Shown here: positions 48,243-59,900 of the stretch, in pieces
How positions within the stretch are numbered: the first letter of the stretch is position 1
How the letters are laid out: each line of letters starts with the position of its first letter
Source: Acanthosoma haemorrhoidale
Lineage: Eukaryota > Arthropoda > Insecta > Hemiptera > Acanthosomatidae
Length of the DNA: 64,000 nt
Assembly: GCA_930367205.1 (NCBI GenBank)
Contig: OV884011.1
Location: forward strand, 119,161,866 to 119,225,865
Reading direction: 5' to 3'
Notes under the pieces: generated by a model
Seen by the model: the letters and a program-made list of their open reading frames with translations, nothing else
Database searches by the model: none
What the model was told of the DNA's origin: nothing
Made by a program: the position numbers and the translations under genes

Positions 48243-48329
48243 CAAAATCTTGGTTTTTAAACTTACTTTTAAATGGGAATTTTTGGAATTCCTTTCTATG
48301 AGAGTACTTTGTATATATATTATTATCAT

Positions 48330-49420
48330 TGGAACACAGTTGGTTGTGTGTGAGAGGTTCACTGTGCACTATAAACAGGGTTACATTAAAGTGTGTTATT
48401 TGTTTGCCTATGAGACTACTATTTATTCTCAGAGGTTATGGGCCCAGTCACCCAGTCGGTGTTAGTTTAACGGTATTAGGAAGTGTGATCATTAAAAATT
48501 CCCAAGAGTGAATTGACGGCATCATGGGTTCACAGATTCCGTTCCCGCAATTAAGTGAGATTAACTTCACAACCTGGAAGTTTCGGTTATTTAGTATTCT
48601 CGAGGATAAAGGAATACTGGATGTGGTAAAAAAGAAAGACATATCAAACGAGGACAAGACAATAAAGGCGAATGACGCCAAGGCTAGGTCTATTATAATC
48701 GCGTGTGTATCCGACAAGCATATGAGATGATAAAATGTCTTGAGAACGTTTTTGAACGTAAAATTGTACTGTCGAAACTGTATTTACGTCGAAAGTTAAT
48801 CCAAACACAGCACTTCACGACCACTTCGTAAAATTATACGAGATCATGGCTGAACTAGAGGCAGCTGATACAAAAATGGACGAGGACGATAAAGTTTACT
48901 TATGACGATGCCCCCAAAATACGACACGGTAATTACGGTATTGGAAACATCAGATAAAAAACTAACAATAGAGTTCATCAAGAGCAAACTTCTGGATGCT
49001 GAGTTGAAGATTAATAATACTAACGCTGTTTCATCTCCTTCGGGGGAGTTTTCGTTCGGAGCTAAAGTTAAACGGTGTTTCGGTCGTGGAAGTACGAATC
49101 ATTTAAAATATTCGTGTCCAAGAATTAAGAATAATGGAAGTCATAATTTCCCGCCAAGAGGGGGAAATTTCCCACCGAGAGAGAGAAGTTATTCGTCAAG
49201 AGGAGGCAGTTACCCACCAAGAGATGATTATCAACCGAGATATGACGATGGCTATTTGGCTGAGACCAAAATGTATCACAAAGACGTAACATTTATAGCA
49301 TTATCTACGGAGCTTGCTGAGGAAAAACCAAGTAGACATAGTTATGTTAATTTCATACTGGACAGTGGAGCGAGTAATAATTTATTTCGAGGTTTATGTC
49401 AGGAGTAGGTTACATCAGTG
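48330..49420 (+). mobile_element. Ty1/copia retrotransposon relic (5' part only)
   Basis: A GGTTATGGGCCCAGT primer binding site at 48434-48448 matches the half-initiator-tRNA-Met site I recall for Drosophila copia. It directly follows an LTR-like end (TTATTCTCA). Then come a gag start (ATG 48524, MGSQIPFPQLSEINFTTWKF, ending in a stop at 48731-48733), a gap with broken frames, and a second frame 48902-49408. This holds a zinc-knuckle-like motif whose second Cys is replaced by Arg, an RG/PPR-rich stretch, and FILDSGASNN, the aspartic protease start, near 49361. Integrase and RT are missing, and the 3' LTR was not identified. Confidence 0.85.
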
Positions 49421-50249
49421 GTTACATATCAGGGTTACAACAGCCTAATAAAAGTGTGCTCAGTAACTGTGTTAAGTACTTTATTGAAAACCCTACACTT
49501 ACTGTGTGTGGTTTGTTATGAGGGAGTAATGAATCACAGGCCTAGTAATGAATTTAGCTAGTGATATTTCAGGTCAGAAACCGTCTTTTGTTTTTCTGGT
49601 AGTCAATAACAATGGTGCCAATCACCGTAATATTACAGCCATTCAATGGTAATACCGATCAAAGATATATATGGAACTAAATGGTTGTTGTTTTAAGGGG
49701 CAAGGGAATAATAACACAAACATGTTTTGTCGTCACATGTGAGAACCGGTTTTATTTATTTTTTTCTTTCAAAGCTTTCAATTAAAAATATACGAGTAGG
49801 AATGGGGGGAAATAAGATGGAAATTATTGGAATTATCCTTTTACTAGGTGGGACCTATTTGCAGGTTGGGTGAAGGAATTGAGGAGTGTGGTAAACCTCT
49901 GCACAGTGGTCAGAGTCCACTGGAGGTTGTGCCTAGAGTCTGTCTAGACATATTGTACTAAGTCGATCGTGATTGTGTAGCTTTCTGTAAAGTGCGTTAG
50001 GGACTTTCTGATTGTCCAAGAGCTGTTAGGTTGACCATTCTGTCAGCTTCCGCGGACATACTGAGCTGCCAACTAGCGGCTAGTGGTGGAGGTTGCAAGT
50101 CGCAGAAGAGAGGATTCTGTCAGTGCCGGATCAAATCGAAGAACTTGGTATGGCGTCTTCTTATGGTGTCTGTGATGATGGAGACATAGAACATTTCATG
50201 GATTGTTGTAATTTAAGATGAGGTGGTGACCGACCATAGCGCTGTTCTC

Positions 50250-50850
50250 TTGAGTCTGACCTACATTCTTTCGATGGAAAGTTGAGCTGTGACGTCAGTT
50301 GATTCATGGCGCCCATCATGGTAAACATGGCGTTCTTGTTCGAAGCTGAGGGAGCAACCTTACTGTCTGTCTGGATGGAGAGGGTGTTGGTGCGTAGTTA
50401 GTGACTCTTTGTGGCATCGATGTGGGGTTCAGGGCTTGGTGGCGCAGCTCATTTGCTTGCAGCAGTTTTAACTAGTACGGGCATTGCTTGTAAGATGCCA
50501 CGTGTCCTTCTCCGCAGTTGACGCATTTTAGTGGTACTGTCTGGTTGCGTGGGCGCTCCTTTGTGTCATGCGGCTGACTGCAATTGACACGTTTCGTATT
50601 CTTAGATCAGTACCGCCTTGTGTGGCCGTATTCCTGACAATTCAGGCACATTGGGATGCCTCTCCTGTCGTTGAAGTTGCTCACCCTAAAGAGCACGTTG
50701 TTAATATGGAGGATAGGTTTATCCACCGTTAGCGTGGAGTCACCTTTCACCAACACAATATAAGTGGTGTAAATTACCTTTTTTAAGATAGTGTGGGTTG
50801 GCCCACGAGCGAAAAAAGGTTGGCCACCCCATTGTTAATTTGTAAGGTAA
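50250..50850 (-). mobile_element. Jockey-like non-LTR retrotransposon ORF1 relic
   Basis: The reverse strand reads LTVDKPILHINNVLFRVSNF, then two or three CCHC knuckles: CLNCQEYGHTRRY followed by TGA in place of the last Cys, VNCSQPHDTKERPR, and CVNCGEGHVASYKQCP. After that comes a Pro/Ser-rich tail (APTPSPSRQT). This is the nucleic-acid-binding ORF1 layout of Jockey/X-element-like LINEs. Stops break the frame. No EN/RT domain directly follows. Confidence 0.8.
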
Positions 50851-52079
50851 ATATTATAAACAGGGGCGGAGTCATGCTGAGAAGAAATGTTTGTACTGTT
50901 GGTTCATTTATAATATACAATAATTGTACCGTAGTTTAATATACCACCTTTGAACTTGATTGTTTTTTGGTGACGTTAAGCTAGGAGAATGAGTTGTTAG
51001 ATTGCCAACAAAGAGTGCTCGGTTCGAGATTCACTTTGACAAGTGAAAAGAATGGTTGTGGTTTTGACGCTGAGGCGCAATTTTATAAACATGTGATATC
51101 TTCGGCTGGACCAGGCACTCGTCAACAATTTTATGGATTCTCTTGGTCACCAGCATTTCTTTGGATTTTTTCTAACTTTTATTTGCATTAACTTCAGAGC
51201 ACGATTTAATTGAGCTTTTTTTTCATTATGTTCAGGGTTGGCACCATCATTTCAAAACTTGTACAATTTCTATTTTTACATTATACTTCAATAATAATTA
51301 TATGTAATCTAATTCATACGCTGTCTCTATTAACAATACAACGTATTCCTAAAGCAACAATTATTTTTTAAATAAAGTGATTTCGTATTAAGTATTTATA
51401 GTTTAGACATCCTAAATTAAGTTTAGATTTGAGTAATCTATTTTATTTTTATTACAATGATTACATATCATCAATACAGTGGTATTTTAAGCAGTGCTTT
51501 GAATTTCCATTTAAAAGACTTTTGGGGGGAAGTGCATTAGCCAAACACCATTTCACTTTAGAAATCAACAGAGCTCACTTAAAAAAAACTAATTGGTTGG
51601 AGATAACGACAAGGCCACAACCATAGGTGTTGTGCGATGAAATGGGAGTATATAGCATAGCATATGGATTAGTATGGCCAAGTAGGCGGGGATGGAAGCT
51701 CTTGTAGAGGGAGGTATGCTCATGGTATGTTGAGATCGGCGTGAAGAGTTCATTTGTTATCTTGCAGAGGAATCCCACCAAGTGCTCCCACAGACTTCTA
51801 TCCCTTAGGACCAAGTTTGTTGTAGTATCGTTGTGTAAATCAGTCTCTTGTTTTCTATTGTTATTTTTGAACAATTGTCCATGAGGCAAAGAAGTTTAAA
51901 TCACCAGTTAGTTTATTATCATTTTGACGTGATATGGGGGATCCATAGGAATCACTTGACTAGGATAAGTCCTTGATAAGTGGTCCGGGAGGATTTAGTT
52001 GAAATGGGTTGGTCGAAGAGAACAGGTGAATGATGAAGGATGGATGAGCGACGGAGAGTGAAGGTGGATGACATGGGAG
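50851..52079. other. Repeat-rich intergenic stretch, not assigned
   Basis: A B-box-like GGTTCGAGATTC occurs near 51023. A 104-residue reverse-strand frame at 51575-51889 matches nothing I recognise and lies next to the RT relic, so it may be decayed LINE sequence. Confidence 0.35.
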
Positions 52080-52450
52080 GACTTATCAGCATTCACCTTG
52101 AATCTACATTTGAAGAGTCATGGTTCCATAAGGGCAAGGTACTCCTGGTAACATTTGTAAACAGAGGATAAGGCCAGAATTGGAAGAGAGGATGACAGTG
52201 TCGTCAGCGAGTTAATATAGTGAGTGAACGATCCTAGATCAAATCTGAAGAGTACACAAGGATTAGGATAGGGCTGAGTACACCACCCTGGGCAGGAATG
52301 AGGTGGATGTTGTAGAGGGGTAGGATGCAGTAACATTTGTTTCAGATAGGTGTCAGGATGATGCGGTAATACGTGGAAGGGAGACTGTTTTTGAGTTTAC
52401 AGACCAAGCCCTGGTGTAAGCAATCTTAAGTCTGTTATGAGGTTCCTATT
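52080..52450 (-). mobile_element. Jockey-like reverse transcriptase relic
   Basis: Reverse-strand translation in changing frames gives AQGGVLSPILIL, resembling the PQGSVLSPLL motif, then YSSDL and, about 35 codons on, LADDTVILSSNSG, the FADD-type RT active site (first Tyr/Phe replaced). Many stops and frameshifts are present. It may belong with the ORF1 relic on the same strand at 50250-50850, though the order is scrambled. Confidence 0.65.
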
Positions 52451-53913
52451 TTGTTTTTCGCTTTGATTGTCGGTTGGTAGAAGTGTTATTAAATTTTTGG
52501 ATTTTGTTTTGGCACCTAGAGATGAGTGTTATTACATTTTTTTTTTGACGTGTTTACGTCTTTGAAATCGTAATAGAACTTGGGGCCATGCACAATGATA
52601 AGTGGAGCCTTACATCAATAGGCGATTTTTTGTCTTATGACATAAAACTAAAAGCGTTATCTGATTGAAAAATATAGCATGGAGTACACAGGTTCAGGGA
52701 TGGCTCAACTCCTGTATAAATTAGCAGGAGGGTCTATCCCCCAGACTATAAAGTGGACAAGGAATATCCAGCTATTACATTAAACTATTATGTAACACTG
52801 GGAGAAGTGAATATCATACAACTGTAGTTCTCCAATTAAGGAATCAAGCAAATGGCATTAACATCTGCAGTGATATCCGAGTGACTATAGAAGGATTCAA
52901 CTCCAGCAAAGCTAAAATTGGCCCAAAGTATTATTCCAGACCAGAGAAATGAATTTGCTTAGCTCAGCCTTGAGCCACCAGGTGGCTGTTGGCCAATATG
53001 TACTGAAAGCTCTAAGTGCAGCCCCACCCAGTTGATAGAGCATTAATAAACTCTTATTAATCAATCCAGAATGGTTAATTAACCATAGTAGTGTATCAGG
53101 TTTCTCACTGGAATCCTTACTGGGCACTGTAAACTGAAATGTACTAATCATTGCTAACCCAAATGGTATGATAATATCCTCCACTATTTTGAGGAATGTA
53201 AGGGATACAGCCACTATGCTTCCCATGGATCAGATGATTTCCATGAAGTGGAAAATGATTCTTGTCTTCATCAGAAGATCGAGTAGATTCCACTGAACAG
53301 AATAGAAACAGTCCTTAAGAGAGGAAAATTTACGTATAAATTTATCTATTTTCTCCACCCTGTCAACATCATTCATTGCACAATCTAACATTCATGGTCA
53401 GGTATTCACACCAAAAATCCTAGTTTGCATTGCAGGATTTTGTGCCATTTACTTTTTTTAAAATTATTATTAAGAAAACTAATCATTGAAATGTTTCTCC
53501 TCATCTGGCAATTCATAAAACAAAAATTGAAGAAAATAATTCACAAAAAAATATAAAATTTTGCAGATAAATACGCAGATCTAAATCATTTGTGACACAC
53601 TGTGACCTGACATGTGATTATTTAAAAGATACTGACAAAAAAAGCATTTTATTCCACATAAATATCTCAAAAATGGGAGTGAATTTAGAGAAAAAACTTT
53701 TTTCCTAACAAGTGGCATTTGCTTTTTAACATTTTTCTATGCATATAAAAAAATAGAAGTATGTTAAAATTTATGTTTGATTAACATAATTTAGTTCATA
53801 AGTATAACAGGTAAGACATTACAATAGTTTTCAACAACAAACAAATTTTATTATGTACAAATTAAAAAAAATAGTTGGTGTCATTAGACTAGATCACAGG
53901 TATAATAAACTTT
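52451..53913. other. Intergenic / LETMD1 3' flank, no gene recognised
   Basis: A 104-residue reverse frame at 52912-53226 has no recognisable motif and is not called. The TTTATT at 53847-53852 (reverse AATAAA) is the likely LETMD1 polyadenylation signal, about 62 bases past the stop. Confidence 0.5.
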
Positions 53914-56900
53914 TTAATGAGTCAAGACCCAATTGGATGGATGATTGTAAGACATCAAAATTGGCAAATGAAGGATAAATGAACAGCAATCTCTTGGAGT
54001 GTTGGATGTTTGCGCAACCCATTGAGATAACCATCTAATTGTTTCATCAGTATTCATGTTAGTAGGGTTTAATCCTCTGAAAAAGCATGCCTACAAGTAA
54101 AATTCAAAATATTAATGTGTTTATCATAAAAAATACATTTTAAATAATTTGCACATGTAATGGTACTTGGTCTGCATAACAGTCTTCTGAACAACACATA
54201 ATAAATAAATTGTTTTTGTTGATGACTAATTGTTTTAGTTGAAGTTTAACTAACTTCTGCTGGCTGAAATCTTATCAGTACGGAAATATAAATATCCTCA
54301 TCTCCTAGAAAGATATTGAAAGACACTAGTAGGTTGCTTAAGGAAGCATGCACTAATAGTCTCAACTTAGTTTATTATTGGTCGAGGGTCCAAATATTTG
54401 ACAGGATATGTTGCTACTGGCCTTATGAGGATCTAACAGCTTAAGTTTGATCATGCGACTCAAAAATTTGCTTTATATTATACTGGAGATGGGCCAGTAA
54501 TTAATCATGTAATGTACACTTACAATACAGAAATATCTTGAGCCGAATTCTGATTTGTATGGTGATCAAAGCTGGATCTATTACTGAAGATGGATAGCAA
54601 GCTGTGAATTATAGGAAAATCATCTTGTAACACCCCCGTACCTAGCGGGAAATAGGAAATTCTCCTTTGGAAGAGGTTGAGAAATCAGGAAACGGGAAGT
54701 TAGAAACCTGGAAAGAATTATGGAAGATTTATCAGCTAGCATGCACCAATTTATAACCGGGAGAATTGGTTGGGAAGGATACAAATAAAAACGATACATA
54801 AACTCCTTTTTCTACGCCAAAACTACTGGTTTATTAAATTTAATAACTCCTTTTAAATAATTTCTATAACACATAATATTAATTGAATATTGATATAATA
54901 ATTGAATGTCCTAAGCTCCCACGGTGATTAATGTCCCACACACCAAGTGAATTTGCTCAAGTTACCTTTAATACAGTCCTGTATCCATCTATCGTTCCTC
55001 CTTTAGATCACTCACTATTTCTCACAGGTATCTCCGTATACTCAATCCAAGCTTACACGAGATAACCTTCCTAGTTTTTTTTCTTCTTTTTTTGTTACAA
55101 CATGTGTTGTTATTTTTTATGCTTTCAATGCTGATGTCAAATGCACGCGTTTATCCTCTTCCAGCCGTCTAGGAAGTGCAGATACCAGTCGGCGCCGGTA
55201 ATCTAATCTCTCCTAAGCGTTGCGAAATGGTACATACTCAACGCTGTTCCCGTTTTGTTACAATCTTGTCAAAAAATGAACAGCTCCATCTACCCGCTGT
55301 AGGATTCACGCCTCCGTATTTATGGGTTGCCATACAAGTGGCAGCACACTCAACTGTTGTAAATGAATTTAGTGAATGTCCCATAACTTTTACGAGCAAT
55401 AGGATATCTGTTCCTGCTTTTAGCAAATTATGTTTCTTAAAAGGTAGTAGGTACCTTGTGATGGCTTTGTAAATTTGAAATATGTCAATACAAACTCACA
55501 TGGTTTTATTTATTATCCCTCCTGTAACACAAATTAAATATTTTTTGTTTGTTTTAGACCCAAGGTATTCATAAAATATTAATTCTTTTGAGCCTTCTCC
55601 ATACTGGAATTTAGTAAATAATGTAATTTCTTAAAATCTCTAATGATAGGGCAACCTTGATTGCACTGATGATGAATTTTTACAATTTATCTAGAATGAG
55701 TGGGCACATTTTTCAAATTTGCACTGAACTAAATTTTCTTCCATAAAGGCAGCTAGTGCCAGATGTCTGACAGTTCAATATAAATATGGCTCTTCTATGA
55801 CCAGCCGAGCAAAAGGTTGTGATTGTTTGACCAACTACATGGTGATGTAGCAAGACTTCCACATTCATTTCAGCTACAGTGAACCCTTTCATATTTTTAA
55901 TTATTCTGAGACATGTCTAAGTCTTAGTAACAGTTTCGGTGATAAACAAATCCTAAAAAACAATCTTAAATATAAATGTAATAATGCTATATAACCATTA
56001 CCATTCTAATGTCATCATGAGTCATTTTTGATACTCCACCTTCCCTGATTATAGCAAGATCCATAAGTTTGATATGTTCAGCTCGCTCTGAAAGTCTCTT
56101 TCTCCTTCTCCAGATTCCTCCATACATGTTATGCATTTTCAATAAAGAATGCTGAAAATTAATTTTAGTTTAAAACATTTCTCTTTACTAAGTACAATGA
56201 TTGATTTAAATCATTATTTTATTGGAATTTTTTTCCTTACAGCATGACTTGAACTTAAGTTGTTAATATGATAAAGATGATTGTAACCGAAAATGTGAAT
56301 GCACTTTGATATTGTTTCAGGTTTAGGATGAAGACCACTTCCAAGAAGTGCTATACATCTGGCCCAATTAGGAAATACTGGGTCTTTCTTCAGAAGATAG
56401 AGTTTTGCTTGGAGTGCCCGAAATACAGGTTTGTAATGTTTTAACTTGCTCTTCTGATCTATTAGTGCAAATTGTATTCTTTGCTGAAGTGACCAAAAAT
56501 GTGATGAAAGGAGGTGTTTTGGAAAAATAAATCTGAAACGAAATAATGAATATATAAATCAATACACCATACACCCAATATTTTCTTAAATGTACAATTA
56601 TTATCATAGTATTTAAATAAAATCATTATTAATATCCAATCCTGAAGGTAGCGGGTCTACTATGTTCATTCAGACAATTTTAATAGAGGTTTTAAATCAA
56701 TATTTTAACTTAGTAATTTTTTTTATTTTTTCAAAAGGTGGTTTTTAGTTTTAGTGGTTTAGGAAATAAAGTGAAGTATTTTTGATCAAAATATCAAGAT
56801 TTTTTTCACAACTATTTAAAAAAAAAAAAAATTTGGGAAAGAGATAAGAAGATGTACTTGACATGGGGTTCCTTGATTCAAAGAGAGTGGCATTTGACTT

Positions 56901-59900
56901 GGTTCCAAGGGATGAAATATGGAATATACTTACAAAAAAATGTCCCTCAGAACAAATCTAAAGGTATTGTCAGAGTTAGGAGAATATTGCCAAATCCTTT
57001 CCCAATGCATCAGTGTGTCAAAGAAGAAGATGGCCTAAACCCTTTGCTCTTTATGATGAAATATATGAAGTGTGTAAAAGAAGGACAACCTGAACAATGA
57101 TCGGAAGATGGAAGGCATGCTTAGGTACAATCTTTTATTTATGTAGATGAAATTGCTCTAATAATAAAAATTATAAGAAGCTGTAACCAAATGGCAGGCT
57201 GACCTGGAGAGGAACAATATGACAATGATAATAAAATAAGATCAAAGTGCTTCAGCTCAGTAGGGAACAGGATGAGGTACATGTTTCATGTAACAGAATA
57301 GAAATGGAGACCACAGAAGATTAAATCTACCTATTACTGTAAGTAATAAGTACAACTGGTGAACTTGACCTGAAACTGAGTAACAGGACTGAAAACACAA
57401 ACCAGATGTATCATGAGATATCCAACTCAGTTGTAGGTAAAAGTGGGGCAGGAAAATATGTCAAACTCTTAAATGTTTAAGATGGTGTACCTCCCAACTC
57501 TCTTTTATAGATCAGAGAGATTGGCAATTTTAGATAGACAAGCAAGTAAATTTACCACAGGTGAAATGAAAAAACCTTTGGTGAATAGTTGGAAAAACTA
57601 TGTGGGATCAGCTCAGGAATGAAACAATAAGGTAAGATAGACAGATAGATGCTCTGTAGGAAGTCTGGGAAAAATAACAATTAGAGAGGTTTAGAAATGT
57701 AAAAAATGAGAACCCAGGAAACAAAGAGAATCCCTTGGACTGAAAAGGGGGAAAACCATCCAGGAGAAGTACGTAATTTACTAGCAAGGGACAGAGGCAG
57801 CTAGCTAAGTTGGAATGAGGGCTGTCTATGGCGAGGGACTGTATCTTTTCTGATCTTTTCAAATCAAAGCTAACTCTACTTGAATAAGACATTTTTATTA
57901 ATATGTGTTCATATCTCAGGTTTTCAATTTGTTAAGTAAAAATATTCCATTTTTATTTAGTTTCACACTAAGCTACCTACCATTAATTATAAAACTGGTT
58001 GTTACATTGAAGGAAAACTTAATCATACTTCAATTAGACATTGAATTAATAGTTGAAACTTACGCTAAAGGGAACATGACATAGCTGGCAAAAGGTAAAG
58101 CTGAGATTAGGAGTACAGGTGCTACCCGGTACATATCTTGAGGCATCTGAAAATAAAGTTCTAGTTCCTTCCTATTTAAACATTCCAGATCTTTGTCGTG
58201 GGAATTTATTTTTCGCAAAATTCGTACAAACTCCTTCATGTCGACAAATAAGTCCTGAAATAAACTTACTTTGCATCTTACTGTTTAAATGTTAAAGAGG
58301 CCTAAAACTAACAAACCACAAGAGAAAGAAAAAAAAAGAGAAAAAAAGGAAAAAAAAAAATTGTTGTATACAATACACATAACATAATAATCAAATGTCA
58401 ACACCAAACATAATTACTTGCAAACCAATCTTCACTACTCGGTAGATTCTAAATGCTGCAGGGAATTTGAGTTCTACCTTGGATTCATAATTTTGAACAA
58501 AATTGTAGTATGATGAAAATATATACCTTCGTATCGATTGAATATATTTCCTAGCTGGTTCATTATGTACTTTCCTGCAAGAAAGAGGATGCTAATGTAA
58601 TACAAATTACTATAAATTAATATCTATAACACAGGTCTGCAGCTAAAAAACTGCATAGGATTTTTTACTTTTTCTTGTAAATTGTAATTTACTAAAACTA
58701 GGAAAAATAAAATTCCATCCCGTCAAATTTTTTTGTGAAACGAAAGTTGTAACTTTCATTTAGCATGAAATTTCTATTTAACTTAAAATCTAGCATTCTA
58801 TTTTTTATTTTAAAAATCACCATAAAAACATGACTTCTAACATTAATTCCATTAATTTATAGATGATCATATCCAAACAGGTTTAATTACTTTACAGCGA
58901 ATGGTGAGGAATCTTACTGGCTGGGTTCAGCATGTTTCGACTTGCTGTCTAGGTTATTAGGAATAAGTATAAACAAGCCTTCTGTCAGGTTAGATCATGC
59001 TTTAAGATAAATAAGTTCAGTATCTCCTCTGTTATATAAAGTCACACTCAGTTTACATCTGGAATCGAAACGTTACTATGTCTGTGTTTTTATTTCTGGA
59101 TTATGGCTTCAAGAGGTTGTGTCATTTCTACAGACAAATTTTGTTTTATTTATGTTGAATACATGATAAAAAGTCAACAAAGAAACATCACTGATTTTGT
59201 GAAGAAAATTTATTTTGCTTACTTCAAATTTCAACTTAAGGATATTGAAAAAACATGGGCTGCTCATAAGGTGTGCAGATGATGGAAGGAAGGTATTCAT
59301 TTGTGGTTTAAGGGCAAGAAACACTCATTTTGTTTTGGCATCCCTAAGATATGGCATAAAAAAAATCAACCACACTACCGACTGCTATTTATGTTTAGTA
59401 GATGTAAAAGGATTTACATAAAACTTGTAGATTTATCAATAATAGAAAAAATAAAAATAAAATATCTTACCCTAACCTTGACTCAGCTATCACCCAGTGT
59501 CCCATAGCTCTGAAATACCAGTTCCACATCTAACTTCCAGTTTGGATGACATCCTGATTGAATCGGAGGACAGAGACACATCTTCCCCAGGACGATTTTT
59601 CTGTTGAAGAGGGACCTCAACTTTTTTTTCAGAGTGCACTCAATGACCTAGTTACAGATTTAGGCCTTTCCAGATGGAGCCGAATTGCTAGGATCAAGGC
59701 TAAAAAACAAAAATCTGGTACCACCTGGGATCTCATTTTCGTGGTACAGGCACCAAGAGAAAAAATTTACTCAGTTTTTCTCCAAAGAGGGAAATAGTTT
59801 TTTTTATAGTGCTGTTTAAAGGTCCATGAAGTGCTTTTTCTAATTCAAAGCACTTCATCTGAGTGGTGGCTATTCATTGATTCATCCAAAACTGGCCTCT

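Noticed and set aside
51575..51889. 104-residue reverse ORF
   Set aside because: No recognised motif; lies among LINE relics and is probably chance or decayed sequence.
52912..53226. 104-residue reverse ORF beginning MGSIVAVSLTFLKIV
   Set aside because: No family recognised, no splice or promoter support; kept as unassigned.
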